Shown: positions 44,774 to 54,078 of the stretch, in pieces | Layout of the letters: each line of letters opens with the position of its first letter | Numbering within the stretch: the stretch's first letter is position 1 | Source: Streptomyces broussonetiae | Lineage (GTDB): Bacteria; Actinomycetota; Actinomycetes; Streptomycetales; Streptomycetaceae | Direction of reading: 5' to 3' | Length of the DNA: 64,000 nt | Assembly (NCBI RefSeq): GCF_009796285.1 | Contig: NZ_CP047020.1 | Coordinates: forward strand, 186,001 to 250,000 | The notes under the pieces: model-generated | What the model was told of the DNA's origin: nothing | The model's input: only the letters and a program-made list of their open reading frames with translations | The model's database searches: none | Translations under genes and position numbers: made by a program

Positions 44774-45298
44774 GTGACCCAGCACAGCGGCGGACGCGCC
44801 GGGACAGGAGAGGCGTTGGACGGGCACCACACCACGGAACCGGACCTCGGCATGCTCGCCGCCCGGGTCCTCCTCTCCGTCCAGCGCGAGCTGTTCTCCG
44901 CGCTCGCCGAGCAGGGCTTCGATGACATCCCGCCCCGCACCGGCGCCGTCCTCGCCTATCTACGCACCGACGGCATCCGTGCCAGCGAACTCGCCCGCGC
45001 CTCCGGACAGCACAAGCAGGTCATCGGCACCGTCATCGACGACCTCGAACGCCTGGGCTACGTCGAACGCAAACCCGACCCCGCGGACCGCCGGGCCAAA
45101 CTGATCTGTCCCACAGAACGCGGCCTGCTCCAGATGGAGGCCGCCGCCTCCATCATGCGCACGATCGAGGAACGCCACGCCAGCGCTCTGGGCACACAGG
45201 AGTACGCCACTTTCAAGCAGGCCCTCCTTCGCGTCGCCGAATTCCAGCGCGAGGTCGAGCACGGCCATCAGGCACCGGGGGGCCGTCAGGACGGCTGA
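44774..45298 (+). CDS. MarR-family regulator
   Basis: 174 residues with a winged helix-turn-helix: ASELARASGQHKQVIGTVID then LERLGYVERKPDPADRRAKL, the MarR wing with the DxRxK pattern. GTG 44774 start; a later ATG at 44852 is possible. Dimeric repressor, likely acting on the operator at 44637-44671 and on the divergent hydrolase gene. Confidence 0.85.
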   Translation: MTQHSGGRAGTGEALDGHHTTEPDLGMLAARVLLSVQRELFSALAEQGFDDIPPRTGAVLAYLRTDGIRASELARASGQHKQVIGTVIDDLERLGYVERKPDPADRRAKLICPTERGLLQMEAAASIMRTIEERHASALGTQEYATFKQALLRVAEFQREVEHGHQAPGGRQDG

Positions 45299-45600
45299 AC
45301 GACCAGTCGACGGCTGGTCTCGGCACCACGTTCATCGGCGCCTGCGATGAGAGCCGCCACGAAGGTGCGGTGGGGTCGCCTCCCCTGGCCCCGGCGGCTC
45401 GTGACCGCTCTTCGAGTCCGTCGTCGAGCTCTCCGACCACGGAAAGGTGCTGGACCGCTTCCTCGAACTGTGCGCGTCGCAGATGTTCATGTACGGGGAG
45501 CAGAACAACTCTCAGTCGTGCCCCCGACACTGGCCGAAGGCGGCGCCGCATCGCCGAGATCAGCCGCTGAGCGCACTTCGCCGACCGCTGATACAGCCGG
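45299..45600. other. Intergenic region with a coding scrap
   Basis: A plus-strand scrap at about 45397-45510 reads FESVVELSDHGKVLDRFLEL then CASQMFMYGEQNN, with good codon bias, but it has no start or end and no known family. The rest shows nothing. Confidence 0.3.
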
Positions 45601-45601
45601 G

Positions 45602-46181
45602 TTACTCCGATCCCGGCTGCGGATCCCATGTGCCGTCGAGCGGGATTCCGGCGGCCGTCGCGATCCGGTCGCGCGATTCAAGGATTCGGGTCTTTAGCGC
45701 CGGGAGGTCCACGTCCACCAGCGCGCCGTCGCGTTTGACCACGCGGCTGGCGACGAGAACGGTGTCCACCAGGCCGGGACGGCCGACGCTGACGATGGTG
45801 CCAGCCGGGTCAGTGACCGGGAAGACGGTCAGGTCGTCGGCGCGCAGAAGGGTGAGCCACTGCCCGACGGCGGCGTTCATGCTGCCGCACGCCGGGTCCT
45901 CGGACACACCGGCTCCGGGGGCGAAGGTGCGCAGCTCGAAGTCGTACTCGGATCCCTCGGGATAGGCCCCGATCGCGCCGACCATGGCGTCCGGGATGAG
46001 GGAGAGGTCGGGTTCGAGGCCGAGGACCTCCTTGGCCGTGGCCAGCTGGTCGCGCCAGGCGCTGTATCTCCTCATCGCTCAAGCCGGTCCCGTCCAGGAC
46101 CACCGCGACCGGATTGCCGCCGTAGGGGATCGTGGAGAACACCTCGACCTGTGCGAACGAGCGAGTGCGCGGCGTGGTCAT
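45602..46181 (-). pseudogene. PhzF-family isomerase with internal deletion
   Basis: The N-terminus MTTPRTRSFAQVEVFSTIPY, then GGNPVAVVLDGTGLSDEEIQ (PhzF signature, from 46181), is followed within a few codons, in another frame, by the C-terminal lobe: LATAKEVLGLEPDLSLIPDA, ELRTFAPGAGVSEDPACGSM, NAAVGQWL. The GxxEDPAxG motif is intact, but roughly 60-90 central residues are missing and the frames do not match. Not functional. Confidence 0.75.
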
Positions 46182-46318
46182 CGAGGGCCTCCCGGTAGCG
46201 GCTGCGGCGGATTCTGCGCGTCTCGCGCCCGGCGGAAACAGGTGGGTTCATCCAACGGGCACGCGCGCGGCCGGGACATGGCCACTGACACAAAGTGGAC
46301 TGATCATCACGGGCAGTT

Positions 46319-46350
46319 GGCTACCGCGGGCGCTTGTGCCCGCGGTAGCC
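46319..46350 (-). terminator. Strong hairpin terminator of the amidohydrolase gene
   Basis: Perfect 13-bp stem GGCTACCGCGGGC/GCCCGCGGTAGCC with a 6-base loop, 32 bases beyond the minus-strand stop at 46382. Confidence 0.8.
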
Positions 46351-46381
46351 AGGGGCTCGGGGCCGGCACATGCTCCCCCGC

Positions 46382-48001
46382 CTATCGGGTTCCGGAGGGA
46401 GCGACCAGGCGACCGCCGACGAAGGTGTGGGTGGGGTGTAGGTCGCGCAGGGCATCGCCGGGGCAGTGGGCGGGCTCTTGGTCCCAGATCGTGAAGTCAG
46501 CCCAGCGGCCCGGGGTCAAGGTGCCGCGCAGATGGGACTCGCCCGTGAGGTGGGCCGCCCGGGTGGTGTGCAGGGTGAGGGCCTCGCCGTACGAGATCGC
46601 GTGCTCGGGACCCTTCACGCCGATGACCGTCTGCCTTGTGGTCATGCCCCACACCGAGCGCATCGCGCCGAACTGGCCGACCGGGAAGTCGGAACCCGCG
46701 CTGACCTGGGTGCCCAGATCGATCCAGCTGCGGGCCGGAAAGAGGCGGGCGACGCGTTCCGGGCCCCAGAAGCCCTCCTCGACCTCGGCGGTGTCGTGCA
46801 GCAGGGGCTGCTGGATGGTGACGGGGATGCCGAGGGCGACGGCGCGGGCGCGCTGCTCGGGGCCGGCGAGGCCGCCGTGCTCCATGACCAGGCTGCCGGC
46901 GGGCAGGCCGGGGTTGCGCTGCAGGACGCGTTCGTAGACGTCGAGGAGGGTGCGGACCGCGCGGTCGCCGTAGGCGTGCGTGCCGACCCGCCAGCCGCGC
47001 CGGACCACCGCCTCGACCGCCTCGACCAGCGCGTCCGGCTCCCAGATCAGCATCCCGGAGAAGGAGTGGTCACAGGCGTACGGCTCCTCGGTGGCGCCGG
47101 CCTCCAGGCCGCCGTCGAGGCCGAACTTCACGCCCCACACGGACAGGTATGGGTCGGAGTTGTCGCGCCACTCCTCCATGGTGTCGAGGAGGTCCTCCAC
47201 CTGGGCCGCGCTGGTCATGCCGAGCGCCGAGATCAGCGCGCGCACCCTGATGTGCAGCGCGCCCGCCTCGCGGGCGGCTTGGAGCACCCGGTAGTCCTCG
47301 GGGGTGACCGCGCAGTCCCGCACGGTACCGATGCCGGTGGCGGCGTAGTCGCGGGTGGTGATGCGGAGTCCTTCGATGCGCTCGGCCCGGTCAGGGGCTG
47401 GAGCCAGGCGCTCCACCAGGTGCAGGGCGTTGTCGATCAGTCGGCCGTCCAGCTTGCCGTCGGCGTCACGGCCGATGGTGCCCCCGGGCGGTACGGGGGT
47501 GTCCTCGGTGATGCCCGCGAGACGCAGCGCGTAGCTGTTGACGACGTCGTTGTGGCCGCCGCGCTTGACCAGGACCGGGTGCCGCTCGGTCGCCTTGTCG
47601 AGTTCGGCCGCGGTGGGCATACGGCGCTCGGCCAGGTTGAGTTCCTGCCAGTTGGTGGTGGTGCGGATCCACTCGCCCTCGGGGGTGACCGCGGCCCGCT
47701 GCCGGATCAGGTCGAGGAACTCGGGGATGGTGCGGGCCTGGTGGACGGGGACGTCCTGGGCGCCGAGCGCGGCGAAGATCAGGTGGGTGTGGGTGTCGTC
47801 GAAGGCAGGCAGCACGGTCGCGCCGGGCAGGTCGCGGACCTCGGTCTTCTCGGTGACCAGGTGGTCGAGACCGTGCGGGTCGGCGGACACGGCCGCGATC
47901 CGGTCGCCGCGCACCGCCAGGGCCCGCTGCGGGACCTGGCCGGGCACCAGGGTGTGCACCGCGCCGGCGCGGATCAGCAGGTCGGCTCCGTGATCAGACA
48001 T
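46382..48001 (-). CDS. Amidohydrolase family protein (YtcJ/NfdA-like)
   Basis: 539 residues, metal-dependent amidohydrolase with urease-like barrel. Metal ligands: FDDTHTHLIF (first His pair), GVKFGLDGGLEAGAT, THAYGDRAVRTLL, and GSDFPVGQF (terminal Asp). The C-terminal composite domain ends TPGRWADFTIWD. These enzymes deformylate or hydrolyse N-acyl/formyl amides; the substrate is unknown. ATG 48001 with GAGGGAGAA upstream was chosen over upstream in-frame codons. Monocistronic, with a strong terminator at 46319-46350. Confidence 0.85.
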   Translation of the reverse strand: MSDHGADLLIRAGAVHTLVPGQVPQRALAVRGDRIAAVSADPHGLDHLVTEKTEVRDLPGATVLPAFDDTHTHLIFAALGAQDVPVHQARTIPEFLDLIRQRAAVTPEGEWIRTTTNWQELNLAERRMPTAAELDKATERHPVLVKRGGHNDVVNSYALRLAGITEDTPVPPGGTIGRDADGKLDGRLIDNALHLVERLAPAPDRAERIEGLRITTRDYAATGIGTVRDCAVTPEDYRVLQAAREAGALHIRVRALISALGMTSAAQVEDLLDTMEEWRDNSDPYLSVWGVKFGLDGGLEAGATEEPYACDHSFSGMLIWEPDALVEAVEAVVRRGWRVGTHAYGDRAVRTLLDVYERVLQRNPGLPAGSLVMEHGGLAGPEQRARAVALGIPVTIQQPLLHDTAEVEEGFWGPERVARLFPARSWIDLGTQVSAGSDFPVGQFGAMRSVWGMTTRQTVIGVKGPEHAISYGEALTLHTTRAAHLTGESHLRGTLTPGRWADFTIWDQEPAHCPGDALRDLHPTHTFVGGRLVAPSGTR

Positions 48002-48344
48002 CGTCTTCTCCCTCAGCTCGCAGCGTTTCGAAGGTGCCGCTGACGAGACTGTTGTAGAAGCCGTTCGGTAATTCGCCGCCATATCTGGATCGACCGCGCA
48101 GGAAATACGCCATGCGCGCACCCCGATATGCGGATCATGCGCCAACGTCGATCGGGACGGACGCAGGAGCGCAGCCGCTCCGCTCGCATCACCCCGTGAT
48201 CCCTGAGGCGGTGCGGCCGGCCGGGGCTGCGCGGACGCACCGCCGTACGTCGCCTCACTCCCTGTACACCGATCGCGCCTGCACACGACGGGCGTGCGCA
48301 ACTCGGTGTGCTTGGCGCCGTTCGCTACGGAATCCGCCGGCCCT
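48002..48344. other. Intergenic region, no gene seen
   Basis: 343 bases upstream of the amidohydrolase and downstream of the sigma factor gene. No coding sequence recognised. It should hold the amidohydrolase promoter. Confidence 0.35.
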
Positions 48345-49301
48345 TCATCGCTGTGGCTGGGGGAAGACCACGCGGAGTGTCTGGACTCGTCTGTTGCGGC
48401 GGATCATGAGCCAGGCGAGGGTCGGCGGACAGGGGTCAGGGATGCCGGCGGGGTTGGTGACGTCCATTTCCCAGATGGTGACGGAGCGGCTGGCCACGAC
48501 GTGGCGTAGATGCTGGGTGATGCCCTTGTCCCGGTTCTGCCGCATGGCTGGGAAGGGGTGGCAGCGTTCGCCCGGCGTGCCCAGGACACCGACCAGTTCA
48601 GCCTCCGGCGGCCACAGTTCCAGGATCTCCCTGGGCTGGCAGCCGCGCCGGGCGCCGTCCAGGGTGACCTCGGCTTCCCGTCGGCTCTCCTCGGCGAGCC
48701 GGGAGGCGCCGTCGTGCACGTGTGTGGCGGTCGCCAGCAGCACCTGAGCGAGCTTCGCCCGGGCCTGGTTGAGGCGGCTGCGCACCGTACCGACCGGGAT
48801 CTCGCAGGCGTGGGCGATCTCCTGGTAGGAGGTGATGTTGCTGAAGTGGCGCAGCATCAGCACCAGCCGCAGCGGCTCGGGCAGTTGCTCCACCGCGTCC
48901 CAGATCCAGTCGCGCATCGCGTGCTGGTCCACGACCCGCTCGGGATGCGAGAGATACGAGGGATACGAGGGCCAGTGGTCACACGCGTGCAGGTGTTCGA
49001 GGGCGTCAAGGCCCGGTGCCTCCCGGCCGGCCCGCAGCCGCATGCGGGAGCTGTTGCGCACGATCGCCCGCAGCCAGGCGCCCACGGCCGCGGGATCCCG
49101 TACGTCGCCGATGCGCCGCAGCGCGGTCAGCGCGGCGTCCTGGACCGCGTCCTCCGCGTCGGGGCCGTAGCCGAGCAGGCTCAGTGCCACCGCGCGCATG
49201 GGTGCCTGGTGACGGGCCAGCAGCAGACCGAGCGCGGCGGTCTCGCCTGCTTGTGCCCTGCGGGTGAGTTCCTCGTCCGTTGGCGCATTGAGGTTTGTCA
49301 T
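48345..49301 (-). CDS. ECF sigma factor with SnoaL-like C-terminal extension
   Basis: 318 residues. Region 2 about 8-75 (RHQAPMRAVALSLLGYGPDA, EDAVQDAALTALRRIG), region 4 about 135-195 (LPEPLRLVLMLRHFSNITSY, IPVGTVRSRLNQARAKL). About 115 further residues (LELWPPEAELVGVLGTPGER to the end) form an NTF2/SnoaL-like extension as in sigma factors that are controlled by their own C-terminal domain rather than an anti-sigma factor. No anti-sigma gene is adjacent. It lies downstream of the carotenoid oxygenase on the same strand after about 100 bases. Confidence 0.85.
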   Translation of the reverse strand: MTNLNAPTDEELTRRAQAGETAALGLLLARHQAPMRAVALSLLGYGPDAEDAVQDAALTALRRIGDVRDPAAVGAWLRAIVRNSSRMRLRAGREAPGLDALEHLHACDHWPSYPSYLSHPERVVDQHAMRDWIWDAVEQLPEPLRLVLMLRHFSNITSYQEIAHACEIPVGTVRSRLNQARAKLAQVLLATATHVHDGASRLAEESRREAEVTLDGARRGCQPREILELWPPEAELVGVLGTPGERCHPFPAMRQNRDKGITQHLRHVVASRSVTIWEMDVTNPAGIPDPCPPTLAWLMIRRNRRVQTLRVVFPQPQR

Positions 49302-49399
49302 GGTGGCGAACGCCTCCGTGGCGACGTGGTCCGGTCCCGCGGGGCTGGGCCGCTGCCGGCCAAGGACCCTGGGCGTGCCTGCACTGCATCATTCCCCGG

Positions 49400-50761
49400 T
49401 CAGGACAGCTCCGGCAGCCAGCTGCCGTGGAAACCGGCCGGGACGGGGTACAGCAGCTCCACCACCGCCTGGACGGCAAGCTCGCGGGCGTCGAGCACGA
49501 GAAGCTCGCCCGCCCTGCCGTGGTCGTCCGAGACGAGCGACAGCAGCCAGCCGTCGTCCTCGCCGGCGCCGTCCGCCGCGGGTACGAAGACCGCCTCGCC
49601 GGCATGGCGACTGCCGGGGGTCTTGTGCAGGTGGCTGGTGCCGACCACGAGGTCGTGCTTGGCGATGCCGTCGCCGCAGACCGTGTACAGGTAGCGGTGG
49701 GGGCGCCCGGTCAGGGCCTCATTGTGGGTGGGGAACTCCGCCTGCCGCTCATCCAGTTGGGACTCGGTGACGCGGCCGGTGGCCGGGGCGAGGGTCCAGC
49801 GGTGCAGGACGGAGGGGGCTTGCGAGCAGCCTGGTTCCTGCACCCCGGCTCGGCCGCCGGGCCCGGTGGGGCCGCCGATGCTGGACCAGGCGTGCCGGAA
49901 TCCCGCAGGTTCGTGGCGCACCGCGTCCAGCACGATCCGGCCGTTCGCATCCTCATAGGCGTTGCCGACGTGAAAGACGTAGCAGTCGTCGATGTCGTAC
50001 CACCGCACGTCGGTGTTGCCGGGCCTGCGGGACATGATCCCGAGCCGGGCGCCGTACCGGTCGTCCCACCGGTAGGGCATGCCGCCGCCTCCGGGCAGGG
50101 CGGAGTCGAAGACGACGGGGAGGTCCAGCCACACGATGTGGTGCTCGGTGATGGCGAAATCGTGCATCATCGTCGGCCCCGGCACCTCGACCGGCCTGCT
50201 CTCAAGCAGCAGACCATCGGCCATGACCCGGTGGTAGGTGAGGTATGGCGGGGCGAACCCGGTGCCGAACAGGTGCAGTTCGCCCGTGATTGGGTCCTCC
50301 TTGGGATGCGCGGTCATCGCCGTCCTCAGCCGCCCGCTGAAGTCGTACGGTCCCACGGTCTCCAGCGTGTCGGTAACCCAGTAGGGCAGGCCCACCTCGC
50401 ACAGAGCCAGCACCATGCCCGCGTGTCGGATCACGTGCGTATTGGCGGGCGTCGCCGCCAGGTCGACGGTGAAGTCCTCACGGATGAAGGGATGCCCCTC
50501 CAACTCCCTGGTGCGCACCCAGCGGTTGCGGTACCACTCGGCGCGCCCGCCGCGCAGCCGGATGCCGTGCAGCATGCCCGGGCCGGTGAACCAGTGACCG
50601 GAGACCTCGCCGGGCAGCGGGTTGGGGCCGTTGCGCAGGTAGCGGCCATCGAGCTCGGGCGGCAGCGAACCCCGCACGGTGAGACCGGCCGCCTCGCGCT
50701 CCTCCGGGACCGGTGCGAAGCGGCCCCGGAGGTGGCGAGGAAGGGACATCCCCTCGGTCAT
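49400..50761 (-). CDS. Carotenoid oxygenase (CCD/RPE65 family)
   Basis: 453 residues, non-heme Fe(II) dioxygenase that cleaves polyene or stilbene double bonds. The N-terminus GRYLRNGPNPLPGEVSGHWF is the family entry; iron-binding His lie in TMMHDFAITEHHIVWLD and CYVFHVGNAYED, with the family's final His in GFHGSWLP. Start ATG 50761 overlaps the hydrolase stop as ATGA. The upstream hydrolase may process the product. No carotenoid biosynthesis gene is in the window, so the substrate comes from elsewhere. Confidence 0.88.
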   Translation of the reverse strand: MTEGMSLPRHLRGRFAPVPEEREAAGLTVRGSLPPELDGRYLRNGPNPLPGEVSGHWFTGPGMLHGIRLRGGRAEWYRNRWVRTRELEGHPFIREDFTVDLAATPANTHVIRHAGMVLALCEVGLPYWVTDTLETVGPYDFSGRLRTAMTAHPKEDPITGELHLFGTGFAPPYLTYHRVMADGLLLESRPVEVPGPTMMHDFAITEHHIVWLDLPVVFDSALPGGGGMPYRWDDRYGARLGIMSRRPGNTDVRWYDIDDCYVFHVGNAYEDANGRIVLDAVRHEPAGFRHAWSSIGGPTGPGGRAGVQEPGCSQAPSVLHRWTLAPATGRVTESQLDERQAEFPTHNEALTGRPHRYLYTVCGDGIAKHDLVVGTSHLHKTPGSRHAGEAVFVPAADGAGEDDGWLLSLVSDDHGRAGELLVLDARELAVQAVVELLYPVPAGFHGSWLPELS

Positions 50762-51456
50762 GCCCGCGTTCCGGGCGACGCGGCCTTCCTGACCAGCGCG
50801 GCGACCTCGGCGGGCTTGGACACGTACACGGCGTGGCTCGCGCTCGTCTCGTTCACCGTGGCCCCGGCCCGGTCGGCCATGGCCCGCTGGGCCGGCGGCG
50901 GGATCATGTGGTCGTCGGTGGCGACCAGGTAGAAGCTCGGCTTGGCACGCCAGGCGGGACGGGTGACGGTGCCCCCCAACGCGTCCACGCCCCAAGGCAC
51001 TTGGGAGTCGGCCAGGAACCGCTCCTCGTCGGCGGGCAGGTCGGCGGCGAAGGACGCGGCGAACTTCTCCCGGTCCAGGAAGAGGAAGCCGTCACGGGGC
51101 GGCAGGATCGGCGGGACGGGCGCGCCGGGCGGCGGGTCGGCGATCAGGGTGTTGACGGATTCGTCCTTGTCGGGCGCGAACGCCGCGATGTACACGAGCG
51201 CGCTCACCTTCTCGTGGTTGCCCGCCTCGGAGATCACCGCGCCGCCGTAGGAGTGCCCGACCAGCACGGTCGGGCCGTCCTGCGCGTCGAGGATCAGCTT
51301 GGTGGCGGCGACGTCGCCGTCGAGGGAGAGGGTGGGGTTCTGCACGACGGTGACGGTGTAGCCGTCGGCGGTCAGCAGGTCGTAGACCCCCTTCCAGCCC
51401 GAACCGTCGACGAACCCGCCGTGGACCAGGACGACGTTCCTTGCTTCAGTGCTCAT
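50758..51456 (-). CDS. Alpha/beta hydrolase (salicylate-esterase-like)
   Basis: 232 residues, small cofactor-free hydrolase. Oxyanion loop VLVHGGFVDGSGW, nucleophile Ser69 in GHSYGGAV, acid in VATDDHMIPP, His in SASHAVYVS. It resembles methyl-ester and signal-lactone hydrolases of about 230-260 residues. It is coupled to the carotenoid oxygenase gene by an ATGA overlap and starts 22 bases after the membrane protein gene, so these three genes form an operon. Confidence 0.87.
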   Translation of the reverse strand: MSTEARNVVLVHGGFVDGSGWKGVYDLLTADGYTVTVVQNPTLSLDGDVAATKLILDAQDGPTVLVGHSYGGAVISEAGNHEKVSALVYIAAFAPDKDESVNTLIADPPPGAPVPPILPPRDGFLFLDREKFAASFAADLPADEERFLADSQVPWGVDALGGTVTRPAWRAKPSFYLVATDDHMIPPPAQRAMADRAGATVNETSASHAVYVSKPAEVAALVRKAASPGTRA

Positions 51457-51478
51457 GTGTACGCACTCCTTCGGTGGA

Positions 51479-52069
51479 CTACTGCGACTGCTGCGCTACG
51501 ACCGTGACCGGCGCCTGGGCGGCCTGCAGGCGCGCCTGGGCGCGGGCGGGATAGACCTTCGTGAAGACGGCGGGGCCGACGAGGCCGATGACATGGGCGG
51601 CGATGCCCACCCAGGCAGGGGCATCCGCCGCGTCCGCGACGGCCAGGCTGACGCCGATGAACGTGAAGCCGGTGCCCCACGCGCTGGTGATGTGGTTGTT
51701 GACGCGGAGGAACTCCGGCATGTCCCAGAACTCACGCGGCGTCTGGCGCTTGGCGATGCCCAGCGTGAAGGGGCGGCGGATCGCCAGCGTCCCCCAAGCC
51801 GTGGCGGCCAGCCAGGCGAAGGAGAGGACGTCGGTGTGGTGCGACAGGGACGAGTGCGGCCGTGCGACGGCGACGGCGCCGACCAACACGAAGTACACGA
51901 TGGTGCTGGCCTCCAGGATCAGCGCGTCGAGGTCGACCCCGCGACGGCGGTCCTGGAGCAGGAGCAGCAGCCCCGAGGCGAACCCGCTGACCGCACCCCA
52001 ACGCCAGTCGACGAAGCCCGACACGAAGCCGGCGACGATCCAGGGGATGAATCCGCGCAGATAACCCAT
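51479..52069 (-). CDS. Integral membrane protein, unknown function
   Basis: 196 residues with about five or six membrane helices (YLRGFIPWIVAGFVSGFVDW, AVSGFASGLLLLLQDRR, ILEASTIVYFVLVGAVAVAR, WGTGFTFIGVSLAVADAADA). No family is recognised with confidence. AAGGAAGG precedes ATG 52069; an in-frame ATG upstream at 52165 is less likely. First gene of the operon with the hydrolase and carotenoid oxygenase. Confidence 0.75.
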   Translation of the reverse strand: MGYLRGFIPWIVAGFVSGFVDWRWGAVSGFASGLLLLLQDRRRGVDLDALILEASTIVYFVLVGAVAVARPHSSLSHHTDVLSFAWLAATAWGTLAIRRPFTLGIAKRQTPREFWDMPEFLRVNNHITSAWGTGFTFIGVSLAVADAADAPAWVGIAAHVIGLVGPAVFTKVYPARAQARLQAAQAPVTVVAQQSQ

Positions 52070-52200
52070 TGAGCCTTCCTTGGTGAGCCGAAACGAAAGT
52101 GGCCAACGCGGACTGGATGCGGGGCGGGCAGGAAAGTTCGAATCCCGACATGTGAGGGCCGTCACACATAGACGCCTGGGTTCTCACCGCTGTGAAGACG

Positions 52201-52240
52201 CGATGGCCGGCGTCCCACGGGTGCGGGACGCCGGCCATCG
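52201..52240 (-). terminator. Strong hairpin between the two membrane protein genes
   Basis: Perfect 16-bp stem (52201-52216 with 52225-52240; starts CGATGGCCGG) and an 8-base loop, 8 bases after the stop of the small membrane protein gene. It separates the esterase-side transcript from the operon starting at 52069. Confidence 0.8.
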
Positions 52241-52247
52241 ACGGGGT

Positions 52248-52502
52248 TCAGTGGGCGGCGGCCGTGTGCAGGGCCTTCGCGTACAGGATCTTCCAGAGCC
52301 TTCCGGCGCCCGGCATCACGAAGAAGACGAGGAGCGCGATGGAGGCCAGGGTGAAGGGGAATGAGCGTACCCACTGGTTCCAGTTCGCGAAACGGTCGCC
52401 GATGGTCAGGGAGTACAGCCGGTCCGAGGAGTAGATGGTGACCAGCAAGGTGAGGAACTCGGCCCAGTGAGGCATGGTCGGCGTGCGGAAGATGTGCTTC
52501 AT
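52248..52502 (-). CDS. Small membrane protein, unknown function
   Basis: 84 residues with two hydrophobic segments (WAEFLTLLVTIYSSDRLYSL; FPFTLASIALLVFFVMPGAG). No family recognised. It starts 14 bases after the esterase stop on the same strand, with GAGAGGAG before the ATG, so the two are probably cotranscribed and end at the terminator at 52201. Confidence 0.7.
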   Translation of the reverse strand: MKHIFRTPTMPHWAEFLTLLVTIYSSDRLYSLTIGDRFANWNQWVRSFPFTLASIALLVFFVMPGAGRLWKILYAKALHTAAAH

Positions 52503-52516
52503 GACGGTCTCCTCTC

Positions 52517-53973
52517 TCAGCCGAAGTGGCGGATGCGGGCTGCGGTCGCGTAGGGCAGCCAGTTGCTGGTCGTTCCAGTGGTGACGAATTCGGCGACGGC
52601 GGTTGCGAATTCGAGCCCGAGGGTGCGCTGGGCGTCGCCGGCGCCGGCGAGGACGGGGCTGCCGGGGTAGGCGTCGAAGGTGTTGAAGAGGAAGGGCAGT
52701 TCGGCACAGTGGGTGGCGCCCAGGGCGTACGGGTCCTCGGCGGGGGCGTAGTCGAACTGGTAGACGTAGGTGGTGTTGCCGCCGGCCGCGTGATGGTCGG
52801 CGATCTCCAGCGAGCCGTCGCGGAAGAGGCCGTCGGTCTGCACCGAGATGAAGATCTGCGCCGGTGTCGCCTGCGGGAGGCGGGCGGCGTGCTGCTGGTA
52901 GACGTCCAGGGCGGTGTGTCGGCCGACCTGGGCGGTGAGGACGTCCAGGGCGGTTTCGGTGGTGAGGTTCTGGATGCGGGGGTCGAAGGCGAAGAAGGCC
53001 GTCGCTTCGTCGCGGGTGGTGCCGATCAGCAGGGTCTTGCCCTCCAAAGCGCCGTCACTGAGCGCCTGTTGCCGGGTGCGGGGCATGCCGGGGGCACCGA
53101 GGACCGGGTACATCGGCGGAGCCGCGTTACCCGGAGCCGCGAGCTGGACGGAGAGGCGGCCGTAGGCGTCCAGCAGCTGCTCGGCCGGCAGGGCACGCAG
53201 GGCCTTCGCGGCATCAGCGCCGACTGGGATGTCCAGCAGGCGCAGGTAGGCGTCGGCGTTCTCGGCGGCCTGGTGCGGATCCTGTGGGTTCAGGCCGAAG
53301 GGGCCGCTCTGCAGCAGCACCCGGGTGATGGACCCGCTCGTCTCGGGGTCGAGCGCAAGCGACAGGGCCGAGTACGCTCCGGCGGACTGCCCGCCGACGG
53401 TGACCGCGCGCGGGTCGCCGCCGAAGGAGGCGATGTTGTTCTGCACCCAGCGCAGCACGGCGGCCTGGTCCTGGGGGCCGAGGTTGGCTGCGCCGATCTG
53501 CGGCAGGTAGAGATAACCCAGCGGTCCCACCCGGTAGTTGGCAGTAACGACCACGATGTCGCCCCTGCGGCGAGACGGCCGCCGTCGTACCAGTCCCAGC
53601 CGCCGGAGCCGCTGGTGAAGCCGCCGCCGTGCCACCAGAGCAGGACGGGTCGGGCCGCACCGTCCGCCAGCGCCCGGCGTGGAATGAAGACGTTGACGGT
53701 CAGGCTGCCGTCCTCGTTCCAGTCCGGCACGCGCTGCCCCTGCACCTTCTCCAGCCGGGAGGCCGCCTGCGGAACGGAGGGGCCGGCCTTGGCCGCGTCC
53801 CGCACGTCCGTCCAGCCCGGGTGCGGCTGCGGCGGCGCGAACCGCAGCTCGCCGACCGGCGACGCGGCGTAAGGGATTCCCCGGAAGGAGACCGCCTCGC
53901 CCTCCCCAACTCCCCTGACCTTGCCCCGGTCGGTGTCCACCACCGTGTGCTCGATGCCGGTCATCGCGCTCAC
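52517..53973 (-). pseudogene. Type-B carboxylesterase, one-base frameshift
   Basis: N-terminal part from ATG 53973: VDTDRGKVRGVGEGEAVSFR, GIPYAASPVGELRF, LLWWHGGGFTSGSGGWDWYD (oxyanion hole). Near 53565, at a GGGG run, the frame must change to continue DIVVVTANYRVGPLGYLYLP and the nucleophile GGQSAGAYSALSLAL. FDYAPAEDPYALGATHCAEL supplies the His. In one frame it is a normal ~480-residue esterase. Either a pseudogene or a homopolymer sequencing error. The divergent Lrp-type gene may regulate it. A more decayed relative lies at 61510-62525. Confidence 0.8.
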
Positions 53974-54078
53974 CTGCTCTCTCGTCTCGGTTGCTCTGAG
54001 ACGTTTCTAAGCCGAGGCGAGAATCTGAGCCAGAAATGACCATCTGGATCGAGGAAAAAGGACATATGATCTAGATCT
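53974..54078. promoter_or_regulatory. Divergent promoter region of esterase and Lrp regulator
   Basis: 105 bases, locally AT-rich. Palindrome GATCTAGATC at 54068-54077 lies directly before the regulator ATG and could be an autoregulatory site. Confidence 0.4.

Noticed and set aside
46466..48043. 525-codon plus-strand frame over the amidohydrolase
   Set aside because: Antisense shadow: no domain, Gly/Val/Arg-rich. The amidohydrolase metal motifs on the minus strand are unmistakable.
49295..50932. 545-codon plus-strand frame over the carotenoid oxygenase
   Set aside because: Antisense shadow of a gene with the CCD signature and ATGA coupling.
53290..53660. Separate small genes at the esterase frameshift
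   Set aside because: The pieces are the two halves of one type-B carboxylesterase around a single frame change.
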